Translations under genes and position numbers: made by a program | The notes under the pieces: generated by a model | Told to the model about the DNA's origin: nothing | Database searches by the model: none | What the model saw: only the letters and a program-made list of their open reading frames with translations | Part shown: one piece after another, positions 18,502 through 28,688 of the stretch | How positions within the stretch are numbered: position 1 is the first letter of the stretch | How the letters are laid out: the number at the start of each line of letters is the position of its first letter | Source of the DNA: Paludibacteraceae bacterium | GTDB lineage: Bacteria > Bacteroidota > Bacteroidia > Bacteroidales > Paludibacteraceae | Length of the DNA: 64,000 nt | Assembly (NCBI GenBank): GCA_024399655.1 | Contig: JAKSNP010000008.1 | Location: 1-64,000 of the forward strand | Direction of reading: 5' to 3'

Positions 18502-20706
18502 ATGCGGTTTTTGTCGTCACATATGAAATGGAGTGGTATGATGCTTTCTTTGTTGGGCTGCGTGCTCATGACCACTCTTTCCGGGTGTCGTACTACCAAA
18601 TTTGTGCCCGAGGACCGATATCTGCTCAATAAAACAAAAATTGAGGTGACGGATACGAAAGATGTCAGTCCTGCTGAACTCAAACAATATCTGCGACAAA
18701 CTCAAAACTCCGAAATCTTCGGCTTTTGGAAATTGCAACTGCATATCTATAATACCGCACCGAAAGATACAACAACTAAAGCTCGTAAACGTTTGGCCCG
18801 AAATGCTCATCGTATGGGAGAGGCTCCCGAAATCTTTGATGAGGATGCAACTGCTGCCAGTATGGAACAGTTGAAAAAGGCAATGCAGAACAAAGGATAT
18901 TTCCTTGCGGAAGTAGATACGGTCCAATTTGTCAAAAAACAGAAACTCAATCTTACGTATTCTATCACTGCAAATCAACCATACCGCCTTCGCGATGTGG
19001 GATATGTGTTCACTCAACCTGATTTGCATGATTTTGCTACGGATTCACGAACTTCTTTTTTGCAGGAAGGAATGCTCTTTGATGCCGATCGACTTAGCGA
19101 AGAAAGATCCCGTATCGCAAGTGATATGCGTGATCATGGCTATTTCTATTTCGAAAAAGAGATGCTCCGCTATACTGCGGATAGTACGGTCGGACACAAA
19201 CAGGTGGATCTGGAAATTGGACTGCAACCGTATATGGATCAATTGTCGGATTCATCTCTTTCCAAAATATTCAGCAGATATTATATCGGCCATGTCTATT
19301 ACGAAATGGGCAACGATTCTAATTTCTTGCGTCGTCGTACCTTGCGTAAAAATAATTTGATTCATGAAGGGGATTTGTATTGTGAAGATGCTGTTGAAAA
19401 AACATACGAAAAATTCAATTCGTTAGGAGTGGTGAAATATATGAATATTTCCTTCCGTCCGTCTGACAATCCCAACGAGTTGGATTGTTATATTACGCTT
19501 TCCCGCCGCAAACTTAATACGGTTTCTGCTGAGATTGAAGGAACTTATTCCGCCGGTGATTGGGGAATTTCTGCTGGTTTGAGTTATATCAACAAAAATA
19601 TCTTCCATGGAGCGGAAGAACTGTCGCTTAATGGACGCGGAAGCTACGAATGGCGCCAGAACGGAAGCAGAGCGATTGAAGGTGTTGCGTCTGCTGGATT
19701 GGCTTTCCCTAACAAACTCAAAGTGGGTATAGAATACAACTATCAGGTCCGTCCCGAAGAGTTTACTCGTACGATTGCCAATGCACACCTCGGATTTTCT
19801 ATTCATCATCCCGGAGGACGATGGCATCACTCCTTCAATTTTGTTGATATCAGTTATGTGTATCTGCCTTGGATAAGCGATGATTTTCGTGCTCAGTTCT
19901 TGCAGCCGACCAATATTATGAAGTATTCATACGAAAATCATTTCATCGTCGCCTTTTCTTACGCATGTTCGTATTCATCATTCCGCGAAAAACAACCTCT
20001 TCGCTCGTATGGAAATTTCCGCCTGCAAGTGGAATCGGCTGGTAATGTGCTGGATGGAATTGCTCGTTTGGCCAAAGCCCCGACTGATGATAACGGAACA
20101 CGTAAAATCTTCAATATCCCTTATGCGCAATATGTTAAAGCTGACTTTGACTTCGCTTACCATTATATTATCAACGAGAAACATCGATTGGTCGTTCACG
20201 GTAATTTAGGATGCGCAGTTCCTTATGGCAATGCAAAGGTTATTCCGTTTGAAAAACGTTATTTCGCCGGAGGTGGTAATAGTGTGCGTGGTTGGACTAT
20301 TCGCAGTTTAGGACCTGGTGCATACAAAGGAACTGGTGATAAGATTGATTATAACACGCAATCGGGTGACGTTAAACTGGATCTTAATCTGGAATATCGT
20401 TGGAATGTGTGGAATTTTATCAATTTGGCCGCATTTACGGATGCCGGAAATATTTGGACCTATACCGAATATGATTCACAACCTGAGGGTGACTTCAAGT
20501 GGAATCGTTTCTATCAGGAATTGGCTTGGAGTTATGGCGTGGGACTTCGTCTTGATTTCAATTTCTTTGTGTTTCGTGTAGATTTCGGTGTCAAACTGTA
20601 TGATCCTAGTCGTATCTCTGATGGCAAACAATGGCGAACTGCTGGCAACGGACTTTGTTGGAAAGATGACATGACTTTCCACTTTGCAATTGGCTATCCG
20701 TTCTGA
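18502..20706 (+). CDS. tamL: TamL, lipoprotein BamA/TamA-type outer-membrane assembly factor
   Basis: 734 residues. Omp85-family barrel with periplasmic POTRA domains that would insert or move proteins at the outer membrane. Unlike proteobacterial TamA it has a lipoprotein signal with lipobox LSGC (Cys29), followed by RTTKFVPEDRYLLNKTKIEV, the typical start of the Bacteroidota TamL form. POTRA-like segments fill about 35-370. The C-terminal barrel includes the Omp85 loop motif GGNSVRGW and ends in FHFAIGYPF. TamL usually travels with TamB; here sppA follows 50 bp downstream instead. The fold is certain, the precise cargo is not. Confidence 0.88.
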   Translation: MRFLSSHMKWSGMMLSLLGCVLMTTLSGCRTTKFVPEDRYLLNKTKIEVTDTKDVSPAELKQYLRQTQNSEIFGFWKLQLHIYNTAPKDTTTKARKRLARNAHRMGEAPEIFDEDATAASMEQLKKAMQNKGYFLAEVDTVQFVKKQKLNLTYSITANQPYRLRDVGYVFTQPDLHDFATDSRTSFLQEGMLFDADRLSEERSRIASDMRDHGYFYFEKEMLRYTADSTVGHKQVDLEIGLQPYMDQLSDSSLSKIFSRYYIGHVYYEMGNDSNFLRRRTLRKNNLIHEGDLYCEDAVEKTYEKFNSLGVVKYMNISFRPSDNPNELDCYITLSRRKLNTVSAEIEGTYSAGDWGISAGLSYINKNIFHGAEELSLNGRGSYEWRQNGSRAIEGVASAGLAFPNKLKVGIEYNYQVRPEEFTRTIANAHLGFSIHHPGGRWHHSFNFVDISYVYLPWISDDFRAQFLQPTNIMKYSYENHFIVAFSYACSYSSFREKQPLRSYGNFRLQVESAGNVLDGIARLAKAPTDDNGTRKIFNIPYAQYVKADFDFAYHYIINEKHRLVVHGNLGCAVPYGNAKVIPFEKRYFAGGGNSVRGWTIRSLGPGAYKGTGDKIDYNTQSGDVKLDLNLEYRWNVWNFINLAAFTDAGNIWTYTEYDSQPEGDFKWNRFYQELAWSYGVGLRLDFNFFVFRVDFGVKLYDPSRISDGKQWRTAGNGLCWKDDMTFHFAIGYPF

Positions 20707-20756
20707 TGATATTTATTACTGAACGCAAAAAATATTAACGATAAATATACTTTATT

Positions 20757-22526
20757 ATGAGTCTTTTCCACAAAAAAAACGAGCAGAATGCTGCTCCTCG
20801 CCGTCGTAATCACGGTTGTTTATGGGCTATTATCATCGGCCTTATTATTTACATGGTGCTTACTTTCATTAGTGCTAAATTTTTGAATGGAGTATTTTCA
20901 GGTTCTTCATCTGAAGCTCATCTCAAAAATCATTCTATTTATAAATTCGAATTGTCAGGAACAGTTGTGGAACAGGCTCCGATGGATAATCCGTTTAGCG
21001 GATTCATGAGTACGATGCCTGGCTATAATATGGAAGAAGTGATCGGACTCGATCAAATCCTTAGCAATATCCGTCTGGCGCAAGGTAGCGATAAAATTCA
21101 GGGAATCTATCTTTACGGAGGAAATCTTTCAGTCGGTCAGGCTTCGGCAAAAGCTATTCGTGATGCACTTGTCGAATTCAAATCTTCAGGTAAGTTTATC
21201 GTAGCTTATGCTGATAGTTATTCGCAATCCAATTACTATATCGCTTCTGTTGCCGACAGCATCTATCTCAGCCCCATTGGAAATATTCAATGGAATGGTC
21301 TGACCGCTCAGAAAATGTATTATACTCGTTTGTTGGAAAAATTGGGCGTGAAAGTCCAAATACTGAAAGTCGGTACTTTCAAATCCGCTGTTGAACCGTT
21401 CTTCTGTACTGAAATGTCTGAAGCTGACCGCCAGCAGACTATGATTTACTTGGGTGGTGTTTGGAATCTGATGAAACAGGCGGTTAGCGACAGTCGTGGT
21501 ATTTCTATCGAGCAATTGGACGAATATGCTGACTTGTATATGGGATTGCGTCAGCAAACCGAATATGTGGAACGGGGTTTCTGCGACAGACTCGTTTATG
21601 AAGACGAAATGGATAGCATCCTCACTAAACTTGCTGGTACCGAGGATTATCATACTATCTCTTTCCATAAATTGGCCAATGTCAAACGTGCTGAGTCTTC
21701 TGTGAAAGATGCCGTGGCTGTGCTTTATCTTGATGGCGAAATTACTTCAGGAACAGGGAACGGTATCGTTGATACAAAAGTTCTTAAAACCTTGCGCGAA
21801 ATCCAAAAGAACAAACATATTAAGGCTCTTGTTTTGCGTGTCAATAGTCCCGGTGGTAGCGCTGATGCCAGCGAACTTATCAATCATGCTGTTCGACAAC
21901 TGCAACAAGAAGGACTTCCTGTCGTCGTTTCTATGGGCGATTATGCTGCCAGCGGTGGATATTATATATCTTGTGAAGCGGATTATATCTTTGCAGAACC
22001 TAATACCCTTACTGGTTCGATAGGTATTTTCGGTATGGTGCCTTCATTTGGAGAATTGCGCGAAAAAGTAGGTCTTGATATTGATGGTGTTTCCACCAAC
22101 CGCCATTCTGACCTTGATATTAATATGGTCTATCGCGGAATGGATGAAGAAGAACATCAAATTATGCAATCTATGGTAGAACGAGGCTACGAATTGTTCA
22201 CTTCCCGCTGTGCCGAAGGGCGAAATATACCTCAAGATAGTATAAAAGCTATTGGGGAAGGACGTGTTTGGCTGGGACAGGATGCTATCCGACTTGGTCT
22301 CGTTGATCAATTGGGCAATCTTGATGATGCCATCAAGAAAGCTGCTCAATTGGCCGATTTGAATGAATATAGTTTGTCATATTTCCCGGAACCTTCCGAT
22401 CCTATGGCTGATTTGTTAAGTATGTTTGATAATTCTTCTGACGAAGAGAAAATCTTGATGCGCTTCCGTGAATTCGTTTCACAACCGCGTGTTCTTGCTC
22501 TTATGCCCGAAGTTAAAATCCAATAA
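20757..22526 (+). CDS. sppA: Signal peptide peptidase SppA (protease IV), long form
   Basis: 589 residues, the tandem-domain (67K) form. It is an inner-membrane serine protease that degrades cleaved signal peptides, with a single N-terminal anchor at about 20-43. The catalytic dyad is visible: Lys209 in VGTFKSAVEPFF in the first half and Ser399 in YAASGGYY in the second, with VNSPGGSADASEL forming the oxyanion region. The order matches E. coli SppA. It lies between tamL and lpxK; the lpxK start follows its stop after 2 bases, so they are cotranscribed. Confidence 0.95.
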   Translation: MSLFHKKNEQNAAPRRRNHGCLWAIIIGLIIYMVLTFISAKFLNGVFSGSSSEAHLKNHSIYKFELSGTVVEQAPMDNPFSGFMSTMPGYNMEEVIGLDQILSNIRLAQGSDKIQGIYLYGGNLSVGQASAKAIRDALVEFKSSGKFIVAYADSYSQSNYYIASVADSIYLSPIGNIQWNGLTAQKMYYTRLLEKLGVKVQILKVGTFKSAVEPFFCTEMSEADRQQTMIYLGGVWNLMKQAVSDSRGISIEQLDEYADLYMGLRQQTEYVERGFCDRLVYEDEMDSILTKLAGTEDYHTISFHKLANVKRAESSVKDAVAVLYLDGEITSGTGNGIVDTKVLKTLREIQKNKHIKALVLRVNSPGGSADASELINHAVRQLQQEGLPVVVSMGDYAASGGYYISCEADYIFAEPNTLTGSIGIFGMVPSFGELREKVGLDIDGVSTNRHSDLDINMVYRGMDEEEHQIMQSMVERGYELFTSRCAEGRNIPQDSIKAIGEGRVWLGQDAIRLGLVDQLGNLDDAIKKAAQLADLNEYSLSYFPEPSDPMADLLSMFDNSSDEEKILMRFREFVSQPRVLALMPEVKIQ

Positions 22527-22528
22527 TT

Positions 22529-23539
22529 TTGAATACGATTCAATCTATATTTGCAGCTCCGATCAGTTGGTTATATGGCGCTGCCGTTTGGGTGCGTAAC
22601 ACCTTGTATGGAGAAAGACTGGTCCATTCCCATGGTGTAACGGTTCCTACTATCTGTGTGGGTAATCTGGCCGTGGGGGGAACCGGTAAAACTCCAATGG
22701 TTGAATATCTGGTTAGTATGCTTTCTCCAAAATATCGTGTGGCTGTTTTGTCGCGTGGCTACCGTCGGCATACGCGCGGATTTGTATTGGCTGATGCATC
22801 TTCAACAGCACTTACCATTGGTGACGAACCTATGCAGATTCATCTGCATTTTCCGGATGTACCGGTTGCTGTTTGCAAGGATCGTGTGCATGGAATCAAG
22901 CATCTTCAACGACTGTTCCCGGATTTGCAATGTGTCATTCTGGATGATGCTTTCCAATATCGTCGGTTGCATGCTGGATTCAATATACTGCTTACTGCTG
23001 CTGATTGCTTATATGTGGATGACCATTATTTGCCATGGGGTAGATTGCGTGATAATGTTTCTCAAAGTTTGCGGGCAAATGTAGTGGTGGTTACTAAGTG
23101 TCCTCCTACTTTGACTCCTATCCAAAAACGAATCTTGGATTCTAAACTGAATCTGCCCACTTATCAGCATCTGTATTTTTCATCCGTATGTTATCCTCCT
23201 ATCACGGAAAAAGGAAATCCATTGGTCCTGACTGGAATTGCACGCCCGGAATACCTGCAGGATTATATCCGCTCTTTGTATCCCAATGCTACATTCCTTA
23301 CGTATCCCGATCATCATCGATGGAGCGATGATGAACTGCAACATTTGGAGCAGGATGCTACTTATTATTCTTTCGTCCTTACTACTGATAAGGATATGGC
23401 CCGTTTACGCGATATGAATATATCTGATTCTTTGCGAGCCAAACTGATCCCTGTATCGGTAACGATGGATATTTCTGAACCTGATTTGTTCCGCCGCCAA
23501 ATAACAACTTATGTTAGCGAGAACAACCGCAAGCATTAA
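22529..23539 (+). CDS. lpxK: Tetraacyldisaccharide 4'-kinase
   Basis: 336 residues. Phosphorylates the 4' position of the lipid A disaccharide at the inner membrane. An N-terminal membrane-associated helix (ISWLYGAAVWVRNTLYGERL) precedes the P-loop GNLAVGGTGKTP (Lys54), then VLSRGYRR, GDEPMQIHLHFPDVPVAVCKDRV and the DDAFQYRRL Walker B region. The only start giving the full family N-terminus is TTG at 22529, two bases after the sppA stop, consistent with coupled translation. msbA-like follows after 12 bases. Confidence 0.95.
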   Translation: MNTIQSIFAAPISWLYGAAVWVRNTLYGERLVHSHGVTVPTICVGNLAVGGTGKTPMVEYLVSMLSPKYRVAVLSRGYRRHTRGFVLADASSTALTIGDEPMQIHLHFPDVPVAVCKDRVHGIKHLQRLFPDLQCVILDDAFQYRRLHAGFNILLTAADCLYVDDHYLPWGRLRDNVSQSLRANVVVVTKCPPTLTPIQKRILDSKLNLPTYQHLYFSSVCYPPITEKGNPLVLTGIARPEYLQDYIRSLYPNATFLTYPDHHRWSDDELQHLEQDATYYSFVLTTDKDMARLRDMNISDSLRAKLIPVSVTMDISEPDLFRRQITTYVSENNRKH

Positions 23540-23551
23540 TTAGTTCTGTCT

Positions 23552-25426
23552 ATGTCTATATTCCGAATACTGCATCGTTTTGTACCGCCATATCGTACGC
23601 AGGTAGCGCTCAATATTGCATTCAATATTATTTCTACAATCTTGTCACTTTTTTCGTTCGCTACCATTATACCCGTACTTAAACTGCTTTTCGGTATCTC
23701 AGATTCCGGGGGCGTACGACAGTATATTGAAATTTCATCTGATCTGTCTTTGCGTGCAACACTCGATGCTTTGCAAAATAACCTCTATTGTTTCCTCTCG
23801 GATATGGCTTCTGCTCATTCTCCAGGAACAGTATTGATCGCACTTGGTCTTTTTCTGGTATTGATGACGGGACTTAAGTGTGTCACCTCATGGTTGGCCA
23901 ACTATTTTATGGTTCCGATTCGAACCGGCGTTTTGCGTGATTTACGTTGCCAACTGTATCGTAAAGTCGTCAGCCTGCCGATTGGTTATTTCACGGAAGA
24001 GCGAAAAGGAGATGTAATGTCTCGTATGACTACTGATGTCAATGAGGTAGAGGCTTCTATTATGTCATCGCTTGATATCCTATTCAAGGATCCTGTGATG
24101 ATATTGATCTATCTCCTTACCATGTTCTTTATTTCATGGCAACTTACTATCTTTGTTTTGATTCTGCTGCCTGTTGCAGGTCTCCTAATCGGACGGATTG
24201 GGCGAAGTTTGAAACATAAGTCCACTCGAGGACAAGAGCAAACTGCGGATCTGCTTTCTCAAATTGACGAGACTTTGGGTGGTTTGCGTGTCGTGAAATC
24301 TTTTAATGCGGAATCTAAATTGATTGATCGTTTCACACGTTTGGCGAATGATACACGACGCACTTTCAATCATATCAATCGTCGATATTATTTGGCTCAT
24401 CCTGTTAGTGAGTTCCTCGGCACAGCGCTCATCGCTATTCTGATTTGGTATGGAGGAGGACTCATCCTTGCGGAACATAGTTATATTGATGCTGCCACTT
24501 TTATTTATTATCTGGTAATTTTCTATAGTATTATCAATCCTGCTAAAGACCTTTCCAAAGCTCTCTATGGGGTACGACGCGGTACTGCATCACTCGAAAG
24601 AATAGACCATATACTTGATGCTGAATCTAATATCGTTGAGCGGGACCAACCGCTTCCACTACCGGCTTTTTCTTCTGATATTCGATATAATAATGTTTGT
24701 TTTGCATATCGTTCCGATGTACCCGTTTTGAACGATATTAATCTTACTATTCATAAGGGACAAATGGTCGCCCTCGTTGGTCAATCCGGTTCGGGAAAAA
24801 CCACAATGGCGGATCTTCTGCCGCGTTTCTATGACGTTTCCGGCGGCTCTGTTACAATTGACGGGGTGGATATTCGTGATCTCAGTACGCATGATCTTCG
24901 TTCGCTTATGGGTAATGTGAATCAGGAAGCGATATTGTTTAATGATACAGTTTTCAATAATATCACTTTTGGCGTAGATTTGTCGCGCCCTGCTCCCGAT
25001 GGCTTGACATGGCAGCAAGCTGTGGAAAAAGCGGCACGTATTGCTAATGCACATGATTTTATATCGGCTATGCCTGATGGATATCAGACTTGTATCGGAG
25101 ACCGCGGTTCTCGCCTTAGTGGAGGGCAGCGTCAACGTCTTAGCATCGCACGCGCCATTCTTAAGAATCCGCCTATTCTGATTCTGGATGAAGCCACTTC
25201 CGCGTTGGATACAGAGTCAGAACAGTTGGTGCAGGAAGCACTAGAAAATCTAATGAAAGATCGTACTACTTTGGTGGTAGCGCATCGACTGAGTACTATT
25301 CGGCATGCGGATCTGATTTGTGTGTTACATGAAGGACGCATCGTTGAATCCGGTACACATGATTCATTGATGGATATAGCTGGTTACTACGCTCGATTGG
25401 TACATATGCAATCATCTGAATCCTAA
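23552..25426 (+). CDS. msbA: MsbA-like ABC exporter (probable lipid A flippase)
   Basis: 624 residues: a six-helix membrane domain (about 15-340) fused to a nucleotide-binding domain. Walker A is GQSGSGKTT (410-418), the Q-loop region is NVNQEAILF, the signature is LSGGQRQRLS and Walker B is ILILDEATSALD, with an H-loop in VVAHRLST. As a homodimer it would flip core-lipid A across the inner membrane. The direct link to lpxK supports this over a drug exporter, although family sequence alone cannot separate them. Confidence 0.85.
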   Translation: MSIFRILHRFVPPYRTQVALNIAFNIISTILSLFSFATIIPVLKLLFGISDSGGVRQYIEISSDLSLRATLDALQNNLYCFLSDMASAHSPGTVLIALGLFLVLMTGLKCVTSWLANYFMVPIRTGVLRDLRCQLYRKVVSLPIGYFTEERKGDVMSRMTTDVNEVEASIMSSLDILFKDPVMILIYLLTMFFISWQLTIFVLILLPVAGLLIGRIGRSLKHKSTRGQEQTADLLSQIDETLGGLRVVKSFNAESKLIDRFTRLANDTRRTFNHINRRYYLAHPVSEFLGTALIAILIWYGGGLILAEHSYIDAATFIYYLVIFYSIINPAKDLSKALYGVRRGTASLERIDHILDAESNIVERDQPLPLPAFSSDIRYNNVCFAYRSDVPVLNDINLTIHKGQMVALVGQSGSGKTTMADLLPRFYDVSGGSVTIDGVDIRDLSTHDLRSLMGNVNQEAILFNDTVFNNITFGVDLSRPAPDGLTWQQAVEKAARIANAHDFISAMPDGYQTCIGDRGSRLSGGQRQRLSIARAILKNPPILILDEATSALDTESEQLVQEALENLMKDRTTLVVAHRLSTIRHADLICVLHEGRIVESGTHDSLMDIAGYYARLVHMQSSES

Positions 25427-25579
25427 ACGGTTCACGAAACGAATTGATGGTGTCATATATAAATTAATATAGATAGAAATCCGAATCTTTCCAACTTTTT
25501 GCGCATAACTATGCAATTTGTATCCAAAATGTTGGTGATTTTTTGATATAACAACTGTTGACAAATATTTAATATAATT

Positions 25580-28222
25580 ATGTCCACTGCCACAGAAACC
25601 CCAATGATGAAACAATTCCACGACATCAAGGCTCAATACCCTGATGCTCTTCTTTTGTTTCGTTGTGGTGACTTTTACGAAACTTATGCCGACGATGCGG
25701 TTCGTGCATCTAATATCCTTCAAATAACGCTTACCCATCGTAGTAACGGTGCAGCAGGAGCGGGTAGTATAGAGATGGCGGGATTCCCGTTCCATGCGCT
25801 CGATACATATTTGCCGAAATTGGTCAGACAGGGAATACGTGTGGCTATTTGTGATCAATTGGAGGATCCTAAACTGACTAAAAAGTTAGTCAAACGGGGG
25901 GTTACTGAATTGGTGACACCTGCGGTCAGTTATTCCGATACCACTCTACAACAAAAAGAAAACAATTTCTTAGCTTGTATTCATTTCGCAAAAACAACTA
26001 TTGGTGTCGCTTTCTTGGATATTTCTACCGGCGAATTTCTCGTAGCTGAAGGGAATGCTGATTATATTGATAAATTGCTTGTCAATTTTGCACCTAAGGA
26101 AGTCCTTTTCCTTCGAGGTAAGCGGGATTTGTTGGAATCAAATTTCGGTTCACGATATTTCACTTTCGAATTGGATGATTGGATGCTCAATGCTTCTTCG
26201 GCTCATGATAGGTTGTTAAAACAATTTGGCGTGGCCAATTTGAAAGGATTTGGAGTTGAGAAATTGCCCAATGCTGTTATTGCTGCAGGAGGAATTCTGC
26301 ATTACCTCGATATGACGCAGCATCTCCAAACAGGTCATATTCGTCTTATTAGTCGTATTGAAGCTGATCAATATGTATGGCTTGATCAATTTACTATTCG
26401 AAATTTGGAGCTATATAGCAATCAGTACGAGGGAGGTAGAACGCTGCTTGATGTCATAGATTCTACCTGCTCACCGATGGGGGCTAGGCTTTTGCGACGA
26501 TGGTTGTCTCTCCCTCTTAAACAATTACAACCGATTCTTCGTCGTCAATCCGTTGTTTCTTATTTCGTTTCTAACGAAGAAAAACGGGATCGACTGCGCT
26601 CTATTCTTTCAAATATTCAAGATATTGAGCGTATAGTCAGTAAAATTTCTACGGGGCGTATCTCTCCGCGTGAAATGATTGTCTTAAGTTCCGCTTTGAG
26701 TGCTATTACCGATATTCGAAGTCTATGTGAGGATGCTCCAGCGGATTCGTATCTTTCTATGTTGGCGAATCAATTGGATCCATGCACCGAAATGGCGCAA
26801 CGAATCAATCATACTATTGTGCCTGATCCGCCTGCAGTAGCCGGGCGACCGGGAGCGATTGCTGCTGGGGTGGATGAAGAACTGGATCAATTGCGAGCCA
26901 TTCAACATTCCGGACGAGATTATCTCCTGCAATTACAGCAACGAGAAGCTGAAGCTACTGGAATACAAAGCCTTAAAATCGGTTTCAATAATGTGTTCGG
27001 ATATTATCTTGAGGTGCGTAACACTTATCGAGATGCGGTGCCTCCGACATGGATACGGAAACAGACACTCGTATCTGCAGAACGATATATTACGCCTGAG
27101 CTCAAAGAGTATGAGGATCGTATCGTTAATGCTGAAGGACGTATCGAAATAATAGAAAATAGAATATATGCTGAACTGTTGTTGGCATTGTCACAGTATG
27201 TGCCTGTCTTGCAACTTGATGCGCAGGTTTTGGCACAATTGGATTGCCTTGTTTCTTTTGCCCACACTGCAGTTATCAATCGTTATTCTTGTCCCATAGT
27301 AAATGATTCGTTGGCGATTTCTATCACTCAAGGTCGACATCCTGTTATTGAACAGCAACTGCCTTTTGGTCAGCAGTATATAGCTAATGATATACTCCTT
27401 GATCCGGAATCGCAACAGATAATCATTCTTACAGGCCCTAACATGGCAGGTAAGTCTGCTTTGCTTCGTCAAACCGCTTTGATAGTCTTGATGGCGCAGA
27501 TGGGTTCTTTTGTTCCTGCAGAAACAGCTGCTATTGGTTTGGTGGATAAGGTATTTACCCGAGTCGGAGCAGGGGATAATATATCCGGTGGTGAGAGTAC
27601 ATTTATGGTTGAAATGACTGAAGCTGCTGCCATTCTTAATAATCTCAGTCCTAGATCGCTTGTCCTTTTTGATGAGTTGGGCCGCGGAACTTCAACATAC
27701 GATGGCATTTCCATAGCTTGGTCTATCGTAGAATATATTCATACTCATCCTACGCATGCAAAAACGCTCTTTGCTACGCATTATCATGAGCTGAATTTGA
27801 TGGAATCTACTTTCCCTAGAGTATGCAACTATAATGTTTCGGTTCGTGAGGTGAATGGGAAAATTATTTTTCTTAGACGTCTTGTGCGTGGAGGTTCTGA
27901 ACATAGTTTTGGTATTCATGTCGCAAAATTGGCAGGATTACCTACTACAATAATCGATCGAGCCAATGAAGTACTGTCGGATCTTGAACATTCATCTGCT
28001 CAACTTTCTACTCAGACGGTTTCGCCGGCAGTTGATTGTTCCAGCATAAAAACAAAGACATCAAGTATGCCTTCGGATATGCAATTGAGCTTCTTCCAGT
28101 TGGATGATCCTGTATTGTCGCAGATTCGAGATCAATTGACCGCTTTGGATATTAATAATCTAACCCCGCTTGAGGCATTGAATAAACTGTCTGAGATTCG
28201 TTCTTTAGTAGGTGGCAAATAA
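25580..28222 (+). CDS. mutS: DNA mismatch repair protein MutS
   Basis: 880 residues, full length. Mismatch-sensing domain I has the Phe-x-Glu wedge in GDFYETY. The core and clamp include FGYYLEVRN and [12 protein letters not shown]. The ATPase domain carries GPNMAGKS (Lys625), [33 protein letters not shown] and ATHYHEL. A helix-turn-helix dimer region ends it. The 153-bp gap from msbA has no clear promoter that I could assign. Confidence 0.97.
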   Translation: MSTATETPMMKQFHDIKAQYPDALLLFRCGDFYETYADDAVRASNILQITLTHRSNGAAGAGSIEMAGFPFHALDTYLPKLVRQGIRVAICDQLEDPKLTKKLVKRGVTELVTPAVSYSDTTLQQKENNFLACIHFAKTTIGVAFLDISTGEFLVAEGNADYIDKLLVNFAPKEVLFLRGKRDLLESNFGSRYFTFELDDWMLNASSAHDRLLKQFGVANLKGFGVEKLPNAVIAAGGILHYLDMTQHLQTGHIRLISRIEADQYVWLDQFTIRNLELYSNQYEGGRTLLDVIDSTCSPMGARLLRRWLSLPLKQLQPILRRQSVVSYFVSNEEKRDRLRSILSNIQDIERIVSKISTGRISPREMIVLSSALSAITDIRSLCEDAPADSYLSMLANQLDPCTEMAQRINHTIVPDPPAVAGRPGAIAAGVDEELDQLRAIQHSGRDYLLQLQQREAEATGIQSLKIGFNNVFGYYLEVRNTYRDAVPPTWIRKQTLVSAERYITPELKEYEDRIVNAEGRIEIIENRIYAELLLALSQYVPVLQLDAQVLAQLDCLVSFAHTAVINRYSCPIVNDSLAISITQGRHPVIEQQLPFGQQYIANDILLDPESQQIIILTGPNMAGKSALLRQTALIVLMAQMGSFVPAETAAIGLVDKVFTRVGAGDNISGGESTFMVEMTEAAAILNNLSPRSLVLFDELGRGTSTYDGISIAWSIVEYIHTHPTHAKTLFATHYHELNLMESTFPRVCNYNVSVREVNGKIIFLRRLVRGGSEHSFGIHVAKLAGLPTTIIDRANEVLSDLEHSSAQLSTQTVSPAVDCSSIKTKTSSMPSDMQLSFFQLDDPVLSQIRDQLTALDINNLTPLEALNKLSEIRSLVGGK

Positions 28223-28359
28223 AATATCCGATTTTTTGCCAGTTTATCTTATTAATTGATAAACATGTCAAAAACGGGTTCATCTGCGGTTTAATCGGGG
28301 TATGTAATATACCTGCTTACGAGTACGAAGATGTAGGTGTAATAACAAAATCGTATCGA

Positions 28360-28439
28360 AGTTAACAATTAACTGTTAACTGCTAATATCTATTTCTATC
28401 AAATCACTTTGCCCTGTCCATACTGCTATCTATAGATAG
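28360..28439. repeat. Inverted repeats between convergent mutS and TonB receptor genes
   Basis: Two dyads: AGTTAACA (28360-28367) with TGTTAACT (28374-28381) around a 6-base loop, and the perfect 14-bp palindrome CTATCTATAGATAG at 28426-28439. Neither has a T-tract. They lie in a 466-base gap (28223-28688) without a recognisable gene. They may stop or stabilise transcripts, or bind a regulator. Confidence 0.6.
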
Positions 28440-28487
28440 TTACCTGCAGTTGATGGGGACAAAAAAGAATGAAGTTGTGGACAACTC

Positions 28488-28517
28488 TTGCAAAACAAGG
28501 GGACTATTGTATCTTTG
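28488..28517 (+). promoter_or_regulatory. Orphan promoter-like sequence facing the TonB receptor 3' end
   Basis: TTG at 28488-28490, a 19-bp spacer and TATCTTTG at 28510-28517, then CATCG. No annotated gene lies downstream on this strand; transcription would run over a 17-codon frame at 28532 and become antisense to the receptor gene. Confidence 0.5.
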
Positions 28518-28547
28518 CATCGTCTATCAAAATGATTCTGCCGAGAG

Positions 28548-28569
28548 TTGACCGACAGTCTCCCGACAC
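28548..28569. repeat. 11-bp-period repeat (locus C)
   Basis: Two units, TTGACCGACAG and TCTCCCGACAC, preceded by GCCGAGAG. Locus B (50185) has the same GCCGAGAG border and an identical TCTCCCGACAC unit. Confidence 0.7.
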
Positions 28570-28688
28570 TTGTATATATGAGTAGAGTAGTAACGATGGT
28601 TATTGTGTAGAGCATGAGCGGAATAGATTGCAACTACTCCGACGACATGTATTTCTCACCTGTCGTTCAACTATCGTTATGGTGCGTC

